From CAYVOV01 sp964453525 (GTDB taxonomy: Bacteria > Chloroflexota > Dehalococcoidia > Dehalococcoidales > UBA2162), in contig CAYVOV010000020.1 in the NCBI GenBank assembly GCA_964453525.1, positions 1-64,000 of the forward strand: DNA of 64,000 nucleotides, given 5' to 3'. Below, piece by piece: positions 52,706-60,600 of this stretch. The notes beneath the pieces are model-generated. The model was not told the origin of the DNA. It ran no database searches and saw only the letters and a list, made by a program, of their open reading frames with translations. The position numbers were made by a program, and so were the translations under genes. How positions within the stretch are numbered: the stretch's first letter is position 1; each line of letters opens with the position of its first letter.

Positions 52706-52734
52706 ATAGTAACTCTAGGTATTAAAATTGTCAA
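52706..52734 (-). promoter_or_regulatory. Putative promoter of the PlsC-like gene
   Basis: On the minus strand, TTGACA (52729-52734) and TACTAT (52706-52711) are separated by 17 nt, predicting a start near 52699 and a leader of about 55 nt. Confidence 0.55.
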
Positions 52735-52832
52735 TATGGTAACAAATTACACACTCTTTATTTGAAAAGAGGTACAGGGGGCTAACGAAGATGGAATGCC
52801 ATCAACTGAAAAACAGGCTTCTTTTTCAGTTG

Positions 52833-54236
52833 CTACAGGTCGAGCACTTTGCCCGGATTCAGGATATTATTCGGGTCGAAAGTCAGCTTAATCCTTTTCA
52901 TCAGGTCAATCTTGCCCGCATCTTCGGCCGCAGAGAAGTAGTCTTTTTTAGAATACCCCAGGCCGTGCTCTCCTGATATCGTTCCACCCAGCGCTATTCC
53001 CGCCCCGTAGATAGCGGTGAAAAGCTCACGCACCGTTTCTTCCGAATCTTTCGACCGCTGCCCGAGAGGATGAAGATGGACATTGCCGTCCCCGGCATGC
53101 CCATAGGCAACAAGTGTTATTCCGCGTTCCGCCGCTATTTCCTTTGCCTTCTCGACGAATTCGGCGATTTTACTCCGGGGCACGACGACATCGGCTATAT
53201 CCAGCATACCGTAGTGTCCGATAACGGAATAAAATTTCTCCCTGATATCAAGCAGATTTCTCTTGGCAGCGTCCCCTTTGGGGAGAAAGATATCAGCAGC
53301 ACCACGCCCAAGGCAGATATCCCCGATTTTCTCCGCCAGGTTAAATATCTCATCTTCACTATCCGCCTCAACGAATATCAGTAAAAAGGCATTATGACCA
53401 TGGAATGGAGTTTCGGCACTGATATAGTCCTCTACCATCTCAATAATATCCTTCTCCACAAATTCTATCCCCACAGGCAGAATACCGGCTTTAAGTATCT
53501 CAGGTACTGCACCAATGGCATCACTCAGACTGTCAAAGGGAATTAGCAGGATTTCCTGTTTACCCGGAGCCAGGATGAGTTTCAGGATTATCTTCGTAAT
53601 TACCGCCAGCGTGCCTTCCGAGCCGACAATCAACTGGGTCAGGTCATAGCCGGTTGAAGATTTTACGTATTTCCCGCCGGTGTTTATTACCTCCCCGTTG
53701 GCAAGCACTGCTTCCAGCCCCAGCACTGCCTGCCGGGTAACCCCGTATTTAACCGCTCTCATACCACCGGCATTGGTGGCAACATTGCCTCCGATTGTAG
53801 CACTGGTCTCGCCGGGATAAGGCGGGTAGAAGAGCCCCTGTTCTTCGGCTGCCTGAAAGAACTTTGAAAGGATGACTCCAGGCTCGATAACAGCGATAAA
53901 GTTATCCCTATCTATCTCAAGAATTCTATTCATTTTCTCCAGGGAAAGGACAATTCCCCCGTTCAACGGCACAGCGCCGCCGGACAGCCCGCTGCCGGCT
54001 CCCCTGGGTGTTACAGGAATTCTCATTTCATTCGCCAGTTTCATTATGGCGGAAACCGCCGATGTGTTTTCAGGCATGACAACAACCTCAGGCAATACCG
54101 GCTTCACTCCCGGCATCTCGTCGCGGTCATAGTTTCTTCTGTCATTACCGGTTAAAACGTTGCTGCTGCCGACTATCCCGGCTAGAAGAGCCAGCACTTC
54201 ATCCGTTACTTTTGCATATTTACCTTCGTTCTTCAT
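52833..54236 (-). CDS. GlcD-type FAD-linked oxidase (lactate/glycolate oxidase-like)
   Basis: The 467-residue protein has the PCMH FAD-binding domain (VVVMPENTSAVSAIMKLAN, PRGAGSGLSGGAVPLNGGIVLSLEKMN) and the C-terminal FAD-linked oxidase domain (VAYGHAGDGNVHLHP and ISGEHGLGYSKKDYF). Such flavoproteins oxidise 2-hydroxyacids like lactate or glycolate, often with an iron-sulfur partner. No partner subunit lies next door, so the electron acceptor is unknown. The gene precedes the Mut7-C protein divergently from nothing, on the same strand. Confidence 0.9.
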   Translation of the reverse strand: MKNEGKYAKVTDEVLALLAGIVGSSNVLTGNDRRNYDRDEMPGVKPVLPEVVVMPENTSAVSAIMKLANEMRIPVTPRGAGSGLSGGAVPLNGGIVLSLEKMNRILEIDRDNFIAVIEPGVILSKFFQAAEEQGLFYPPYPGETSATIGGNVATNAGGMRAVKYGVTRQAVLGLEAVLANGEVINTGGKYVKSSTGYDLTQLIVGSEGTLAVITKIILKLILAPGKQEILLIPFDSLSDAIGAVPEILKAGILPVGIEFVEKDIIEMVEDYISAETPFHGHNAFLLIFVEADSEDEIFNLAEKIGDICLGRGAADIFLPKGDAAKRNLLDIREKFYSVIGHYGMLDIADVVVPRSKIAEFVEKAKEIAAERGITLVAYGHAGDGNVHLHPLGQRSKDSEETVRELFTAIYGAGIALGGTISGEHGLGYSKKDYFSAAEDAGKIDLMKRIKLTFDPNNILNPGKVLDL

Positions 54237-54264
54237 CTGAGTTCTTTTACCTTATATCCTTTTT

Positions 54265-54747
54265 TTATCTAGCTCCAGCCGAATCCTTCTTCAACTTCTT
54301 AAGTTTTTCGGTCATCGCCTTCCAGTGGGTGCCCTTCCAGTATATTCGGTGGCAGGAAGGACACTCCATATAATCACTCTGTGTCTCAAAAACATAAGGC
54401 GGGACTCTGTCTTTAACCTGTTCTTCCGTTCTTTTCTCGAGCTGCCGGTTACATTCCAGACATATTGTAAATAGCCCTTCCTCCCAGTTGAAGTCCAGAG
54501 ATTCAATTATCTGCCGTATCTGCTCTTCAGGTTTATCGCTCCGGATATGAACGGCTTTTAACCGTCCACTGGTTACCACTCCCATCTTCATAATCCCGGT
54601 ATCCCTGGTGATAATCACCCTGTCTTCGTTCAGAGCGGTAATTATCATCTGCCAGTCATCATCACCGGTGAAGAACACGGTATCGCACCCCATCATTCTC
54701 AGCCATTTAGCCAGCTTGCCCACATTATGGTCAACAATGAATTTCAT
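54265..54747 (-). CDS. Mut7-C RNase/PIN-like domain protein
   Basis: The 160-residue protein fits the Mut7-C (DUF82) family. It has an N-terminal PIN-like domain (FIVDHNVGKLAKWLRMMGCDTVFF and the acidic DRVIITRDTGI) and a C-terminal zinc ribbon with two CxxC pairs (C-L-E-C and C-P-S-C). Nuclease activity is known for a few relatives. It lies 28 nt after glcD in transcript order. Confidence 0.88.
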   Translation of the reverse strand: MKFIVDHNVGKLAKWLRMMGCDTVFFTGDDDWQMIITALNEDRVIITRDTGIMKMGVVTSGRLKAVHIRSDKPEEQIRQIIESLDFNWEEGLFTICLECNRQLEKRTEEQVKDRVPPYVFETQSDYMECPSCHRIYWKGTHWKAMTEKLKKLKKDSAGAR

Positions 54748-54957
54748 TTATTATATTGAACCCCATCCCCTGTATCCCCTTCCCCTTCCCCTTGGAAAGG
54801 GGAGTTATTCTTATGAGAAGGACTTCGTCCCTCTCAACTCCCTTTTATTTATTTCTCTCCTCCGGGACACCGCGTCATCAGTATCTAAAAATATAATTCT
54901 TTCGGAACGATGCTTTAATACCAGGCCTTTCAAACCGTGGGACTATTAACTCATCAC
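54748..54957. repeat. C-rich repeat segment between Mut7-C and GNAT genes
   Basis: The 210-bp gap contains a run of (CCCCTT)n-like repeats, including CCCCTTCCCCTTCCCCTTGGAAAGGGGAG near 54768-54802, where CCCCTT and AAGGGG form a hairpin. It resembles the repeat borders at 19,800-20,080 and 26,156-26,372. There is no supported gene. Confidence 0.45.
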
Positions 54958-55347
54958 TCATCTACTGTCAGATTTTTGCGCCGCAGTATTCATCTGGAAC
55001 GTCCTGTAGTTATATACCTGTTCTTCAAAACCAAGGTGTTTCCAGAACTCGAGTGCCTCTTCATTGCTATCCAGCACAAAAACCCTGTACTTATTTATTC
55101 TTTTCGTACGCAATATCTCAATACATTTATTCACCAGTTCTCTGGCAATACCCTGTTTTCTGAATTCCTTCTTTACCGCCAGGTGATGGATATACCCTCT
55201 TCTGCCATCATGACTGCATTTAACTGTCGCTATTATTTCATTCTCATACTCGTCATCATCGCTGACATATATACCTTCACAGCTTTTCCAGAAATCAATT
55301 AGTTCGCTATACCTGTCCAATTGCATCTCAACGGTTTCATAATTCAT
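54958..55347 (-). CDS. GNAT family N-acetyltransferase
   Basis: The 129-residue protein has the acetyl-CoA-binding pattern VKKEFRKQGIARELVNKCIEIL (residues about 58-79) and a C-terminal VLDSNEEALEFWKHLGFE motif, typical of small GNATs. The substrate is not predictable. It precedes the metallo-beta-lactamase gene in transcript order, 14 nt apart. Confidence 0.85.
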   Translation of the reverse strand: MNYETVEMQLDRYSELIDFWKSCEGIYVSDDDEYENEIIATVKCSHDGRRGYIHHLAVKKEFRKQGIARELVNKCIEILRTKRINKYRVFVLDSNEEALEFWKHLGFEEQVYNYRTFQMNTAAQKSDSR

Positions 55348-55361
55348 TGCTACACCCGCCG

Positions 55362-56129
55362 TTACAGTTGAAGTTGCATCCCTTCATAACCCGGCACAAT
55401 TGAAATACCGAGTTCTTCATTGACCTCAGCTATCTCCTGCTTTATCTCATCCTCCAGTCCCGGGCTTATGTGGATGGCTACCACCCCGGGCAGGTACCCT
55501 TTTTTCTCCTTGAAGGAAATCAACTCCTCTTTTATCAGCTCCGGGGTAAAATGCATCTTTCTTCTACCGAATTCCGTAAACCGGTTTGAGGCAGTACACT
55601 CTATCACTATGAGCTTCGGCAAAACCCACTGCCAGCAGTCTTTCAGTCCCGGACCGCTATCCCCGGTGAAAAACACCGCTTTCCCTTCCGGAGAGGTAAC
55701 CTGGTAGCCAACTGAAGGTACGGAGTGGTTAACCGGTACCGCCAGGACATCATAGCTGTCAATCTGAAAAGCCCTGTACGGCTCTATCACGGTGAAATTA
55801 ATCGTCGGCTTCTCTTCAGGCAGCTTCATGAAGTTGTTGTAAAAATTTCCATCAAACAGATATACAAGGGCATCTAATACAGCCGATGTAGAGTAGATAT
55901 TCAGGGTAGCACGGCCAAGGTAGAAATTCATTGCCAGTGCCGGGACATCCCTGATATGGTCATAGTGCTGGTGAGTAAGCAGTACTGCTTTGAGTTCAAG
56001 TTGAGCCGGTATGGTCAGACTGGAGGTAAGACTACCGGCATCGAGGGCAAGCCGGTCATCGATTAGCAGTCCGCTCAGTCTGGCAATGTCCGATTCGCAG
56101 TTGTGAGCTCCGAGAATTCTAATATCCAT
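55362..56129 (-). CDS. Metallo-beta-lactamase fold hydrolase (class II phosphodiesterase-like)
   Basis: The 255-residue protein has the zinc motif THQHYDHIRD at about residues 52-61, a GDSGP segment and a late HISPG motif. The layout fits the cyclic-nucleotide phosphodiesterase class II or RNase Z-like subfamily. The substrate cannot be assigned. It starts 21 nt after the transporter's stop and is in the same direction. Confidence 0.85.
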   Translation of the reverse strand: MDIRILGAHNCESDIARLSGLLIDDRLALDAGSLTSSLTIPAQLELKAVLLTHQHYDHIRDVPALAMNFYLGRATLNIYSTSAVLDALVYLFDGNFYNNFMKLPEEKPTINFTVIEPYRAFQIDSYDVLAVPVNHSVPSVGYQVTSPEGKAVFFTGDSGPGLKDCWQWVLPKLIVIECTASNRFTEFGRRKMHFTPELIKEELISFKEKKGYLPGVVAIHISPGLEDEIKQEIAEVNEELGISIVPGYEGMQLQL

Positions 56130-56150
56130 CCACGCTGTCCTGTAGTTAGC

Positions 56151-56843
56151 TCAACCGACATCTATGGAGAAAGGAGTGAAGTTCGTTTCGTAGTCGTAAG
56201 TATCGATTGATTCTTTTTTCTTCAGGTAATTTACCACTGCATATGTAAAAGGAGTGGCGATTATTTCGTATCCGACCTTCCCTATCCAGAGAGCGATACT
56301 GGCAATAGCGACAAACTTCGGCTCGAAAAGCCCGATATAGGCAAGAGGAATAAAAACTATGGCATCTAGCAGCTGGGCTATCACAGTTGAGCCGATTGTT
56401 CTGAACCAGAGAAAGCGCCCTTTCGTTCTTATCTTCAACCTGGCCAGGACAAAGGAGTTGCTGAATTCTCCAACCAGGTAAGCCACAAAGGAAGCGAATA
56501 ATATCCGGGGGACATAACCGAGGATACGCTCGTAAGACTGCTGCCCGTCCCAGAGCGGATTCGCCGGCAAAACCTGACCTATCCAGATAGCAATAACGGC
56601 AATGAGATTACAGATAAAACCCAGCCAGATAACCCTTCGGGCAAGCCGGTATCCGTAGACCTCAGTAAGAATATCACCGACGATATAACTCAGTGGAAAA
56701 ATAACTATTGCCGCCGGCAGCGGTACGGGAATATTGAGAACACTGAAACCGAGACCTATCGGCTTGATAACAATAATATTGGCTGTAATCAGGCAGGTAA
56801 TAAAAATAGCGGTGATGATAACAAATCTATGTGAGACGTTCAT
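56151..56843 (-). CDS. Queuosine-precursor transporter-type membrane protein (YhhQ/VUT family)
   Basis: The 230-residue protein has about six transmembrane segments and family-type sequences VIFPLSYIVGDILTEVYGYRLARR and YLVGEFSNSFVLARLKIRTKG. YhhQ-type proteins import preQ0 or preQ1 for queuosine; here that is inferred. The frame extends 37 codons upstream into corA, but the ATG at 56841-56843 lies after the corA stop (56884) and matches family starts. A strong ribosome site is not present. Confidence 0.85.
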   Translation of the reverse strand: MNVSHRFVIITAIFITCLITANIIVIKPIGLGFSVLNIPVPLPAAIVIFPLSYIVGDILTEVYGYRLARRVIWLGFICNLIAVIAIWIGQVLPANPLWDGQQSYERILGYVPRILFASFVAYLVGEFSNSFVLARLKIRTKGRFLWFRTIGSTVIAQLLDAIVFIPLAYIGLFEPKFVAIASIALWIGKVGYEIIATPFTYAVVNYLKKKESIDTYDYETNFTPFSIDVG

Positions 56844-56883
56844 TTTTTCAAACAAAATTATGGCTGGGTAGAAGTGTTTTACA

Positions 56884-57843
56884 TTAAATCCAGTGGTGAC
56901 GGCGGAAGAAGAAAAGCATACCGCCGATAATGACAATACATATTGCCAATACATATAATGCCGAGAACGGAGAGCCGTCGGTACCGAATGGTCCCAGCGG
57001 AATATTCATCCCGAAGATACTTGCCACCACGGTAATCGGCAGGAGAATGGTGGCAATAATCGTCAGCATTCGCATCACCTCATTGGTGCGGTTCGTTGCC
57101 ACTGAATCGTGCGTATCGGAGAGCCCTTCGATTATCTCCTTGTACTCATCAAGGCCATCCCATATCTTATTCAGATGGTCAACCATGTCACCAAAGTAAA
57201 CGTTCAAATCCATTTTTGTGAAACGGCGAACCTTCGGCTCCAGGCTGCCGATAACTGACCGCATCGGCCAGATGATACGGCGGAAGGCAATTACATCGCG
57301 CCGGAGTATTGAGATTTCCCTTATCGCCTTCGGCATTTCCTCGGAGAAAATATCTTCTTCAACCTTTTCAATATTGTCACCAATTTTGCTTAATATCGGC
57401 AGACAGTAGTCAACCAGCCGGTCAATTACCCGGTACAACAGGTAGCCGGAGCCCTGATTGAAATGCTCTTCCCGGGTCTCTTCGTTAAGCTGGCAGTCCA
57501 GGAAAAGTTTTACCAGCGGTTTGAGGTCGCCTTTATGCAGGGTAATCAGATATTTTTCGCCGATAAAGACGGACATCTGGCTGGGAGTGGTCACCCGAGC
57601 CTCAGGATTGAACACGGGAAAGTGAAAGACAAGAAACAGGTAATCTTTATACTCATCTATCTTCGGACGCTGTATCCGGCTGAGACAGTCATCCAGGTCC
57701 AGGGGATGGAAAGGATAATTATCAGCCAGAAAATCAGTTTCATTTTGGGTTGGCTGTTCAATATTAATCCAGGTTAGCTCTCCCCAGGCAACCGACTCCA
57801 CATTCAGTTCCCGCTGCTTCTTAGTTTCCTTTGAAGTGGTCAT
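56884..57843 (-). CDS. corA: CorA-type magnesium/cobalt transporter
   Basis: The 319-residue protein has a large N-terminal cytoplasmic domain and two C-terminal transmembrane helices with the signature GMN motif (SIFGMNIPLGPFG) at the pore entrance. CorA channels let Mg2+ enter. The gene ends before the transporter's start and begins 388 bp from the tRNA gene, where a repeat lies. Confidence 0.93.
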   Translation of the reverse strand: MTTSKETKKQRELNVESVAWGELTWINIEQPTQNETDFLADNYPFHPLDLDDCLSRIQRPKIDEYKDYLFLVFHFPVFNPEARVTTPSQMSVFIGEKYLITLHKGDLKPLVKLFLDCQLNEETREEHFNQGSGYLLYRVIDRLVDYCLPILSKIGDNIEKVEEDIFSEEMPKAIREISILRRDVIAFRRIIWPMRSVIGSLEPKVRRFTKMDLNVYFGDMVDHLNKIWDGLDEYKEIIEGLSDTHDSVATNRTNEVMRMLTIIATILLPITVVASIFGMNIPLGPFGTDGSPFSALYVLAICIVIIGGMLFFFRRHHWI

Positions 57844-58027
57844 AATTCACCCTTCCCGTATACAAGGTTTGGTAGCGGCAATTCTATTTATTCTACCACA
57901 ACTTCTTCCCGGTTATGGTCCCTTATGTAAATATGGATAAATATTCCCGCATATTATATATCATTTTATCCGGGAATGTAACCAGTACGGAAAAATATGG
58001 TTTTGTCACCATTTGGTTGGTATTTTT

Positions 58028-58115
58028 TACCTCACCCCTTGCCCCTCTCCAGCCAGAACCATTCTAAAGGAGCGAAAAGTACTCTTGGCTGGAGAGGGGG
58101 ACAAAGGGGGTGAGC
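58028..58115 (+). repeat. 80-bp hairpin repeat, copy 2
   Basis: CCCCTCTCCAGCCA (58042-58055) and TGGCTGGAGAGGGG (58086-58099) form a perfect 14-bp stem with a 30-nt loop, flanked by ACCTCACCCC and GGGGGTGAG. The reverse complement of the copy at 19998-20076 matches this sequence, including TTTTACCTCACCCC and GAACCATT-N-TAAA. The region 57844-58194 contains no other support for a gene. Confidence 0.75.
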
Positions 58116-58194
58116 ACTTCTTTCAACCGAACCCGAACGGCATTTAAAATATCAAGCCAGTCGATTCAGCCCCTCAGGAACTAACCTAATAGAA

Positions 58195-58224
58195 TTGACA
58201 GTCAGCCTGAAATTATGCTACATT
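58195..58224 (+). promoter_or_regulatory. Promoter of the tRNA gene
   Basis: TTGACA (58195-58200) and TACATT (58219-58224) are separated by 18 nt, predicting a start near 58231, a few nucleotides before the mature tRNA. Confidence 0.65.
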
Positions 58225-58233
58225 TTGCCCGAT

Positions 58234-58305
58234 GGCAGCGTAGCTCAGTGGTAGAGCAGGGGACTCATAAGCCCTTGGTCGCAGGTTCGAATCCCGCCGC
58301 TGCCA
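58234..58305 (+). tRNA. tRNA with CAU anticodon (tRNA-Met, elongator or Ile2 type)
   Basis: A 72-nt cloverleaf folds with acceptor GGCAGCG/CGCTGCC, D arm GCTC-AGTGGTA-GAGC, anticodon loop CTCATAA (CAU), and T arm with TTCGAAT. The anticodon and T stems each have one mismatch by eye. G1-C72 is paired, so it is not a standard initiator; a tRNA-Ile with modified CAU cannot be excluded. Discriminator A73 is at 58305 and CCA is not encoded. The next gene follows 24 nt downstream. Confidence 0.95.
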
Positions 58306-58328
58306 CTTATTTTTTTAAGGAGTTTAAC

Positions 58329-58742
58329 GTGACAAAAACCGAAATACTAGACCTCATAAAAGCTAATCCCAGAAGTTTCATGGCAACTGTCGAAGGAAAT
58401 AAACCTCACGTCCGGGGTATGGGGATATATGATGCCAGTGAAGACGGCATCATTATTCAGACCTGGACGATAAAGGATATACATCAGCAGGTAGTCAATA
58501 ACCCGGAGATTGAACTCTGCTTCAACGACTTCAAGGCTGGAATTCAGGTGCGGGTCAGCGGCAGAGCCGAAATAATTGACGATGTGGAACTCAAGAAGAA
58601 AGTAGTCGAAAAGCGCCCGTTCATGAAGCCGACTGTTGAAGAAAAAGGCATCGAGGTCGTGGCTCTATACCGCCTCAAAGGCAAAGCTACGGTCTGGACC
58701 AGAGATAAAAACTTCGAACCCAAGGAGTATGTAGAGCTTTAG
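58329..58742 (+). CDS. Pyridoxamine 5'-phosphate oxidase-like flavoprotein
   Basis: The 137-residue protein has the split-barrel PNPOx-like pattern (FMATVEGNKPHVRGMGIYD, IQTWTIKDIHQQVVNNPEIELCF). Such proteins bind FMN, F420 or haem. The start is GTG at 58329 with AAGGAG about 7 nt upstream. A longer ORF begins at 58215 but runs through the tRNA, so that start is wrong. Confidence 0.85.
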   Translation: MTKTEILDLIKANPRSFMATVEGNKPHVRGMGIYDASEDGIIIQTWTIKDIHQQVVNNPEIELCFNDFKAGIQVRVSGRAEIIDDVELKKKVVEKRPFMKPTVEEKGIEVVALYRLKGKATVWTRDKNFEPKEYVEL

Positions 58743-58948
58743 TTTTTAAGGCTGAATGTACATCAGTGGTCTATTCTGTCTCAACTCCAGTCACTGCCAT
58801 TTGCTTAGTGTTCATCTGGGTAAAAATAATATAGATTTGCTAACCTAACGATTGACAAACCAAATCAGTAAAATAAGGTACAAATAGTCGGTATAATGAT
58901 ACCACTCATCACTTCGATTGCGCATATCTCAATTTGAACTAACTAAAA

Positions 58949-59065
58949 TAAAAAAGTACTAATCTCCCTACCGTCTTTCCCGGCAGATATTAGTACTCGC
59001 AATTACATTTCTGCACCTCCGGACACGAGCCTGAAATCCTGAACAATTGATTATCTTACATTGTA
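58949..59065 (-). ncRNA. Candidate small RNA gene of about 117 nt
   Basis: This minus-strand unit has a consensus promoter at 59072-59100, a predicted start near 59065 and an intrinsic terminator at 58950-58997. No ORF of meaningful length lies inside. The interior includes TCCGGAGGTGCAG near 59010-59022. I found no match to known small RNA families from memory (not tmRNA, 6S, SRP RNA or a riboswitch that I recognise). The gap between 58743 and 59235 contains nothing else supported. Confidence 0.65.
58950..58997 (-). terminator. Intrinsic terminator of the candidate small RNA
   Basis: On the minus strand, AGTACTAAT (58989-58997) pairs perfectly with ATTAGTACT (58955-58963), with an inner TGCCG/CGGTA stem and a GGAAAGA loop, followed by TTTTTT (58950-58955). 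This is a clear rho-independent shape in this direction only. Confidence 0.7.
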
Positions 59066-59071
59066 ATCCGA

Positions 59072-59100
59072 AGTATAATTATTTACGTGCATTATGTCAA
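59072..59100 (-). promoter_or_regulatory. Consensus promoter of the candidate small RNA
   Basis: On the minus strand, TTGACA (59095-59100) and TATACT (59072-59077) are separated by exactly 17 nt. No minus-strand protein gene lies within the next 1.2 kb. On the plus strand a weaker TTGAAT-17-TAAGAT pair (59106-59134) could serve the DOMON lipoprotein gene. Confidence 0.7.
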
Positions 59101-59235
59101 TAATATTGAATGCTATTCAGATAAATTATAAGATAAAATATATCATCCTTAACTCCTTTCTATATTTAATTTATATCCGTACATTCATACACTCCATTCT
59201 ATTAATATAGACGATGATACACTGAGGGAAAGACC

Positions 59236-59874
59236 ATGGTAAAAGATAGTATTCGATTACAGGCCATTTCTCTGGCAGTTGTATTCATCATTGCTGCGGG
59301 AATTTTTGGCTGTAATTCACCGGAAGCGATTCAACCGGTAGACCGGGAACCAGCTCAACCGGCAGATGAAGAATCCACGCCTGCTCAACCCACCGAAACC
59401 TGGGTAGCTGACGGGATTATTAACTCCGGGGAATATTCGGGCGGTGCCGAGTTCGGCAATTATAGCCTGTACTGGCGGTCTGATAACGAATATGCTTACT
59501 TCGGGATGCAGGTGATGACCACGGGTTTCGTGGCACTGGGAATACAACCGGGAACCACAATGAAAGATGCGGATATTATTTTTGGCTACGTTGAAGATGG
59601 GAATGCAGTTGTGGCTGATTTATTCAGCGCCGGAGCTTTCGGCCCTCACCATGAAGATACCGAACTGGGCGGAGTAAATAATATTACCGAGTTCGGTGGT
59701 ACCGAGAATGATGGTGTTACCACGATAGAATTTAAAAGAGCCCTGGACACCGGTGATGAATACGATATTCCGCTGGACCAGGGCGTGAACAAAGTAATAT
59801 GGTCGTACGGATCAAGCGATAGCATGGACCGTAAACACATCAATAAAGGCTACGGAGAGATTAACCTCCAATAA
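59236..59874 (+). CDS. DOMON-domain lipoprotein
   Basis: The 212-residue protein has a signal segment with lipobox AAGIFGC (Cys about residue 26), a Pro/Gln-rich linker and a DOMON-type beta-sandwich (GNYSLYWRSDNEYAYFGMQ through KVIWSYGSSDSMDRKH). DOMON domains often bind haem or sugars. A possible ligand His lies in HHEDTELGG. It is a candidate extracytoplasmic redox or binding protein. GAGGGA precedes the ATG. Confidence 0.85.
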   Translation: MVKDSIRLQAISLAVVFIIAAGIFGCNSPEAIQPVDREPAQPADEESTPAQPTETWVADGIINSGEYSGGAEFGNYSLYWRSDNEYAYFGMQVMTTGFVALGIQPGTTMKDADIIFGYVEDGNAVVADLFSAGAFGPHHEDTELGGVNNITEFGGTENDGVTTIEFKRALDTGDEYDIPLDQGVNKVIWSYGSSDSMDRKHINKGYGEINLQ

Positions 59875-59899
59875 GTATTTTAAATCTGTGAGGTAAACT

Positions 59900-60148
59900 A
59901 TGGATTTTTTCTATTCGGTCTGAATAGGCAGAGTAATTTTTATTCTGGGAATATTGAATATAGTTATGGCATTGGTTGTTTTCACCACCTGCCGCTGCGT
60001 ATCCGGTGGCCGTCTTTTAAGCGGGCTTATGAAATACAGCGTTCATAAACGGATTTTCGGTTATCACTGTCACTTCTGGAAAGTCTTCTGGCCATCTATA
60101 ATTATACACGCCTTCTTTGCCCTGGTATATTTTGGCTGGCCCGGCTGA
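59900..60148 (+). pseudogene. Small membrane-protein ORF interrupted by an in-frame TGA
   Basis: A frame with a good ribosome site (GTGAGG, about 7 nt before ATG at 59900) runs seven codons, hits TGA at 59921-59923, and continues in the same frame for 74 more codons encoding a plausible membrane protein (FILGILNIVMALVVF, then KVFWPSIIIHAFFALVYFGWPG). The most likely cause is a Trp (TGG) to TGA change, a sequencing error, or restart at TTG 59954. A hairpin 5 nt after the TGA (CAGAGTAA/TTATTCTG, 59929-59947) is AT-rich and does not look like a convincing SECIS. Confidence 0.5.
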
Positions 60149-60181
60149 AATGCTTCTTCTGGAGACAAATCCTCTTTACTA

Positions 60182-60319
60182 TTACCGGCGTCTTTCGTCG
60201 ACTTTGACAATGATAAAGCCAAGTATCAAGACAACAGGCAGTATCACTTTGAATAATATCCCGGCAAGGCCACGAATACCGAGACTATCCAGAGAAAAGG
60301 ATATTCTCAAGGATGTCAT
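60182..60319 (-). CDS. 45-residue small membrane peptide ORF (doubtful)
   Basis: A minus-strand frame from ATG at 60317-60319 to TAA at 60182-60184 encodes 45 residues with a hydrophobic segment (LAGILFKVILPVVLILGFIIV) and a basic end VKVDERRR. There is no ribosome site. It overlaps the end of the DUF1801-like fragment by 35 nt in another frame. It may be the tail of a decayed membrane gene. Confidence 0.3.
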   Translation of the reverse strand: MTSLRISFSLDSLGIRGLAGILFKVILPVVLILGFIIVKVDERRR

Positions 60320-60485
60320 TGCTGACTGCCCGGATAGCCGTTTCCCGTTCATCGGGTAATTCTTTCAGGTACTCGTCAACAGTTAACGCCTGGGACTTTA
60401 CATCGTGCCGCCGGAGTTTTTCTTTACTACTCGCTGATTTCCTGTCCCTTTCTGGCTTTGTCCAGCTTTTCTTCCAGCTCTTCAA
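60285..60485 (-). pseudogene. DUF1801-like fragment
   Basis: The frame contains SQALTVDEYLKELPDERETAIRAV, which resembles the N-terminal part of DUF1801 (YdhG-like) proteins, but it stops after NDILENILFSG, where the rest of the domain should follow. The first 25 residues overlap the 57-residue ORF in another frame and have no start support. It is most likely a truncated remnant. Confidence 0.35.
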
Positions 60486-60600
60486 GCTTCTGCCACATTG
60501 AAGGTGGCACAGAGTGTGCCGGCCACCTTGCCTTCAGGTCAGCAATCTGTTCTTCGATATCTTTTATCAGCCTGGCCTGCACAATACCGGATTGATTCAT
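60427..60600 (-). CDS. 57-residue soluble protein coupled to the DUF169 gene
   Basis: The ATG at 60598-60600 overlaps the TGA of the DUF169 gene (ATGA), and the frame runs to TAG at 60427-60429. It encodes a charged, helical, Glu-rich peptide with KARWPAHSVPPSMWQKLEELEEKL in the middle, a Trp-containing WPAHSVPP turn that looks conserved. It is not on a frame that is longer elsewhere. I have seen a motif of this kind only in small uncharacterised proteins, so no function is proposed. Confidence 0.6.
   Translation of the reverse strand: MNQSGIVQARLIKDIEEQIADLKARWPAHSVPPSMWQKLEELEEKLDKARKGQEISE

Noticed and set aside
58215..58328. Extended N-terminus of the PNPOx-like gene through the tRNA
   Set aside because: The region is a clear tRNA. 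The GTG at 58329 with AAGGAG upstream explains the CDS.
59921..59947. Selenocysteine (SECIS) reading of the TGA
   Set aside because: A hairpin follows the TGA, but the stem is A/T-rich and lacks a convincing apical motif, and a small hydrophobic protein is an unusual selenoprotein. A Trp-to-stop change fits better.
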